46,156 bases of DNA from an uncultured Gammaproteobacteria bacterium. Its GTDB lineage: Bacteria > Pseudomonadota > Gammaproteobacteria > Arenicellales > JAANXG01. Position 1 is the stretch's first letter; every line of letters starts with the position of its first letter. A program made the translations under genes and the position numbers. The notes beneath the pieces are model-generated. The model had not been told where the DNA came from. It was given only the letters and a program-made list of their open reading frames with translations, and did not search any database. Below are positions 43,810-46,156 of the stretch, piece by piece. The DNA lies in NCBI GenBank assembly GCA_947259875.1, contig CAMYNX010000014.1, forward strand, positions 1 to 46,156, written 5' to 3'.

Positions 43810-44928
43810 CTAAGACGTGGGTAGTGGTGGCGGTAACTTGGCAAACATCTCGTCCAGTGCCTCTACTTGGCCGGCCGGTGTCCAGTCAACCAGTGCCTGA
43901 CTCCATATCAGCGTTTCCCTAATCACTTCCGCGGATCGTACCTTTGCTTCGAGGTCCTTGAAATCTACCGGACCCTGCTGAAGGCCGTCGACTTCGATGA
44001 AGTATCTATCTTCCGGTGACTGTTTCTCCTGACCGCTGTCAGGCAACTGCAGATAATCCTTGCGCGACAACGGTGGCGCCATAGACTCCGCCATTTTGTT
44101 GGCCATCGCAAAACCGATCCCCAAGCCGATGCCAGCCGCCGCACTACCGCTAGGATTGTTGGCGGCTGCGGTCATCGCCTCGGCCGCCTGGAAGCTGGCA
44201 TAGTCGCGCAGACTACCCACCACGCCCATGCTGGTGCGCCGATCCAAAGCCTGTTCGACCACTGGTGGCAGGGAAATGTTTTCGACCAACAATGTGGTGA
44301 CGTCCAGGCCATAGGCGACAAACTCAGGGCGAATCTTATTCGTGACATAGCGGCTCAGGTCCTCGTAATTCGCGGCCAAATCCAACACCGGGATACCCGA
44401 CTGCCCAAGGATCGACGCAAAGCGTGACACAATCAGATTGCGCAGCTGGTTGGTGATCTCGTCAGTGGTGAAGTGCGCATCAGTGCCAACGATTTCTCTC
44501 AAAAATACCACCGGTTCGATCACCCTAATCGAATAGGTCCCGAAACCGCGCAGACGTACCGGACCGAACTCCGAGTCACGCAACATCACCGGATTCTTCG
44601 TACCCCATTTCAGGTCCGTAAACTGCCGGGTGTTGAAAAAATACACTTCCGACTTGAATGGACTTTCGAATCCATAGGGCCATCCTTGTATTGTGGACAA
44701 GATCGGCAAATTGTTGGTTTTGAGTTCATACATACCCGGCTTGAATAAATCCGCGACTTGTCCCTCGTTGATGAACACCGCCACCTGCGATTCCCTTACT
44801 GTCAACTTGGCACCATACTTGATTTCATTGCCGTAACGCTCGAATCGATACACCAAGGTGTCATTCGAATCATCGGTCCACTCGATGATGTCGACAAATT
44901 CACCGAACAGCTTGTCCAACAGTCCCAT
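43810..44928 (-). CDS. SPFH-domain protein with C-terminal GYF_2 domain (YdjI-like)
   Basis: From ATG 44928 (GGAG about 8 bases upstream; a TTG at 44934 overlapping the telA stop is the alternative) the protein has 372 residues. An SPFH/virion-core-type domain covers about residues 1-250 (DIIEWTDDSNDTLVYRFERYGNEIKYGAKLTVRESQVAVFINEGQVADLFKPG; landmark VFINEGQVADLFKPG). A Gly/Ala-rich linker follows (NNPSGSAAAGIGLGIGFAMA), then a GYF_2 domain (about 310-372: YFIEVDGLQQGPVDFKDLEA, LIWSQALVDWTPAGQVEAL). SPFH proteins assemble on membranes; GYF domains bind proline-rich partners. It lies between telA and the zinc-ribbon gene. Confidence 0.9.
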   Translation of the reverse strand: MGLLDKLFGEFVDIIEWTDDSNDTLVYRFERYGNEIKYGAKLTVRESQVAVFINEGQVADLFKPGMYELKTNNLPILSTIQGWPYGFESPFKSEVYFFNTRQFTDLKWGTKNPVMLRDSEFGPVRLRGFGTYSIRVIEPVVFLREIVGTDAHFTTDEITNQLRNLIVSRFASILGQSGIPVLDLAANYEDLSRYVTNKIRPEFVAYGLDVTTLLVENISLPPVVEQALDRRTSMGVVGSLRDYASFQAAEAMTAAANNPSGSAAAGIGLGIGFAMANKMAESMAPPLSRKDYLQLPDSGQEKQSPEDRYFIEVDGLQQGPVDFKDLEAKVRSAEVIRETLIWSQALVDWTPAGQVEALDEMFAKLPPPLPTS

Positions 44929-44930
44929 GC

Positions 44931-46073
44931 TCAAGCTCCGGCTGCCGGGGATTCGTCGCGTGCTGTCGCGGCGCTCAGGGTCTGGCGAAGCTCATCTTCG
45001 GCTTTTTGCAAATCCACTAACGCCTCGGCTCGTAATCGCTTTCCTTCATCGGCGATGCGGAGGCTGTCTTCGATAGTCTCGATGAGGGTCCGGTTAGCCT
45101 TCTTAACCGCCTCAATGTCGAATACCCCCCGTTCTATCTGGCGTCTCGTCTCCGCATTGGCAGTCTTGAGCATCTCGGCATTCTTCTCGAGCAGGTCATT
45201 GGTCAGTTCGGACGCTGCTGTGACAGATTTTGTGGCCTCCTGAGATCGGAATATTGTCACCGAGGTGGCCAATTGCTGACGCCATAGCGGTACGGTATTG
45301 ACTAAAGTAGAGTTGATCTTTGTTACCAGACCTTTGTCGTTTTCTTGCACGATACGGATACTTGGCAGGCTTTGCATGGTAACCTGCCGGGTGAGCCGTA
45401 GATCGTGAATGCGGCGCTCGAGATCGTCTCGTGCACTCCGTAAGTCCCTCAACTCCTGCGCGTCCAATGTCTCATCGGATGCGGCGACTTCTTTCTCCTT
45501 TGCTGGTATCACCTTCTCATCCACTTGCTTCAACTTCTCATCGCCGGCCGCAATGTACAACTCCAGCACATGAAAATAATCAAGATTGGCGTCGTACAGG
45601 CGGTCCAGGGACACGATATCAGTCAATAACTTCGTTTTATGGCCTTCAAGATTATTCGTGATCGTGTCAATCTGCTTGCTGACCTTTTCATACTGCTGTA
45701 GGAACTTGACTACCGGTTTGGCCCGTCCAAACAGCCGCGCCAAAAAACCAGGCTTTCTTAATCCTTCCGAATCAAAACCACGCAGCGTGGCCACCATTTC
45801 ATTCAAAGCCGTGCCGGCTCCTCCCACATCCTTATTGCGTACGCCTTCCAGCATGTTATCCGATATTTCGGTTAGTTGTTCTTGCGCCTTGGCGCCGAAA
45901 AAGATGATCGAATTCGTGTCCGTAATGGTGATCTCAGACATCAATGATTCAATCATCGAGCGATCGTCTGATGAGACCTTATCCATAGCCACGACCACGT
46001 CCCCTACGTCTGGAAGTGTTGCGCGTTCAAATAACTTTGGATCGATTTCTAGAGTGCTCGTCGTTTGGTTCAT
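44931..46073 (-). CDS. telA: TelA family protein (toxic anion resistance)
   Basis: The 380-residue, mainly helical and coiled-coil protein matches the TelA/KlaA family (SIIFFGAKAQEQLTEISDNMLEGVRNKDVGGAGTALNEMV at residues about 53-92; landmark GAKAQEQLTEISDNML). It continues GFLARLFGRAKPVVKFLQQYEKV, VQENDKGLVTKINSTLVNTVPLWRQQL and ANAETRRQIERGVFDIEAVKKANRTLI. Family members give resistance to tellurite and some bacteriocins or membrane-active agents by an unknown mechanism. An AGGAAG Shine-Dalgarno precedes ATG 46073. It is coupled to the SPFH gene by a four-base overlap. Confidence 0.93.
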   Translation of the reverse strand: MNQTTSTLEIDPKLFERATLPDVGDVVVAMDKVSSDDRSMIESLMSEITITDTNSIIFFGAKAQEQLTEISDNMLEGVRNKDVGGAGTALNEMVATLRGFDSEGLRKPGFLARLFGRAKPVVKFLQQYEKVSKQIDTITNNLEGHKTKLLTDIVSLDRLYDANLDYFHVLELYIAAGDEKLKQVDEKVIPAKEKEVAASDETLDAQELRDLRSARDDLERRIHDLRLTRQVTMQSLPSIRIVQENDKGLVTKINSTLVNTVPLWRQQLATSVTIFRSQEATKSVTAASELTNDLLEKNAEMLKTANAETRRQIERGVFDIEAVKKANRTLIETIEDSLRIADEGKRLRAEALVDLQKAEDELRQTLSAATARDESPAAGA

Positions 46074-46111
46074 TGCGGTTCTTCCTGTTTCTCCGTTTCA
46101 ACGGATCGGGT

Positions 46112-46156
46112 CTATAGAATGCCTTCTCGCTTCAACTGCGTTGCAAGAACCTCGAT
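46112..46156 (-). CDS. 3' end of an upstream gene of the telA cluster (partial)
   Basis: Fourteen codons before a TAG are open on the minus strand up to the window edge (IEVLATQLKREGIL). The stop is 38 bp before the telA start, a gap normal for an operon. TelA clusters often begin with an XpaC-like phosphatase gene, which this could be, but too little is visible to identify it. Confidence 0.45.
   Translation of the reverse strand: MEVLATQLKREGIL

Noticed and set aside
1-46156. CRISPR array, prophage or integrative element
   Set aside because: No regularly spaced direct repeats, integrase, phage structural genes or flanking attachment repeats were seen; the tRNA-Thr at the left edge has no visible duplicate end in the window.

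Overview
The window reads as one continuous piece of a gammaproteobacterial chromosome of medium to fairly high GC. The left edge has the arrangement birA-coaX-SPOR protein-tRNA-Thr, which is common in Gammaproteobacteria. GlnRS, DusA, YjbQ, class I PhaC and an AsmA protein also fit that group. Phosphoribulokinase, cytochrome c', a diheme cytochrome c, a YeeE/YedE sulfur transporter and a DsrE-like protein hint at a sulfur-linked or chemolithotrophic lifestyle, but no Rubisco, sox or dsr core genes are present. I cannot name a genus.

Layout. 1-2563 (minus): partial tRNA-Thr, SPOR protein, coaX and birA, joined by ATGA overlaps. 2702-3850 (plus): ispG, ending at a strong bidirectional terminator. 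3935-9797 (minus): a complete branched-chain amino acid type ABC operon, livH-livM-livG-livF-small membrane protein-livK, with a mobile-element-like repeat wedged between livH and livM. 9948-10838: a phosphoribulokinase with an unusual active-site substitution. 10964-11304: a second repeat copy. 11369-13249: an SLC13-type transporter carrying a perfect 57-bp in-frame tandem duplication. 13299-16555 (minus): ankyrin membrane protein, SH3 protein and ilvD.

16622-21326 (minus): an ABC-2 transport operon of the GldA/GldF/GldG type plus a DUF4340 protein, with a Fur-like palindrome upstream. 21481-24971: DsbA-like oxidoreductase, SRPBCC-like exported protein and AsmA. 25120-28249: diheme cytochrome c, cytochrome c', dusA and a TlpA-like lipoprotein. 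28529-32312: a sulfotransferase and a NitT/TauT-type ABC importer. After a 725-bp gap, a YeeE/YedE transporter is translationally coupled to a small repeat-bearing protein. 34715-38527: GST, DsrE-like protein, PhaC and YjbQ. 38812-40503: glnS, whose stop codon lies in the end of a third repeat copy. 40690-42429: YceI-cytochrome b561-YceI, the second YceI with a perfect 30-bp duplication. 42539-46156: a tightly packed cluster of TelA, an SPFH-GYF protein and a double zinc-ribbon membrane protein, probably an envelope-stress module.

The most distinctive signals are: (i) a family of short non-coding inverted-repeat elements, two of whose ends coincide with TAG stop codons of host genes; (ii) two exact in-frame micro-duplications in unrelated genes; (iii) a phosphoribulokinase with Gln in place of the normally invariant Glu of the YEGLHG motif; and (iv) the TelA/SPFH/zinc-ribbon cluster.
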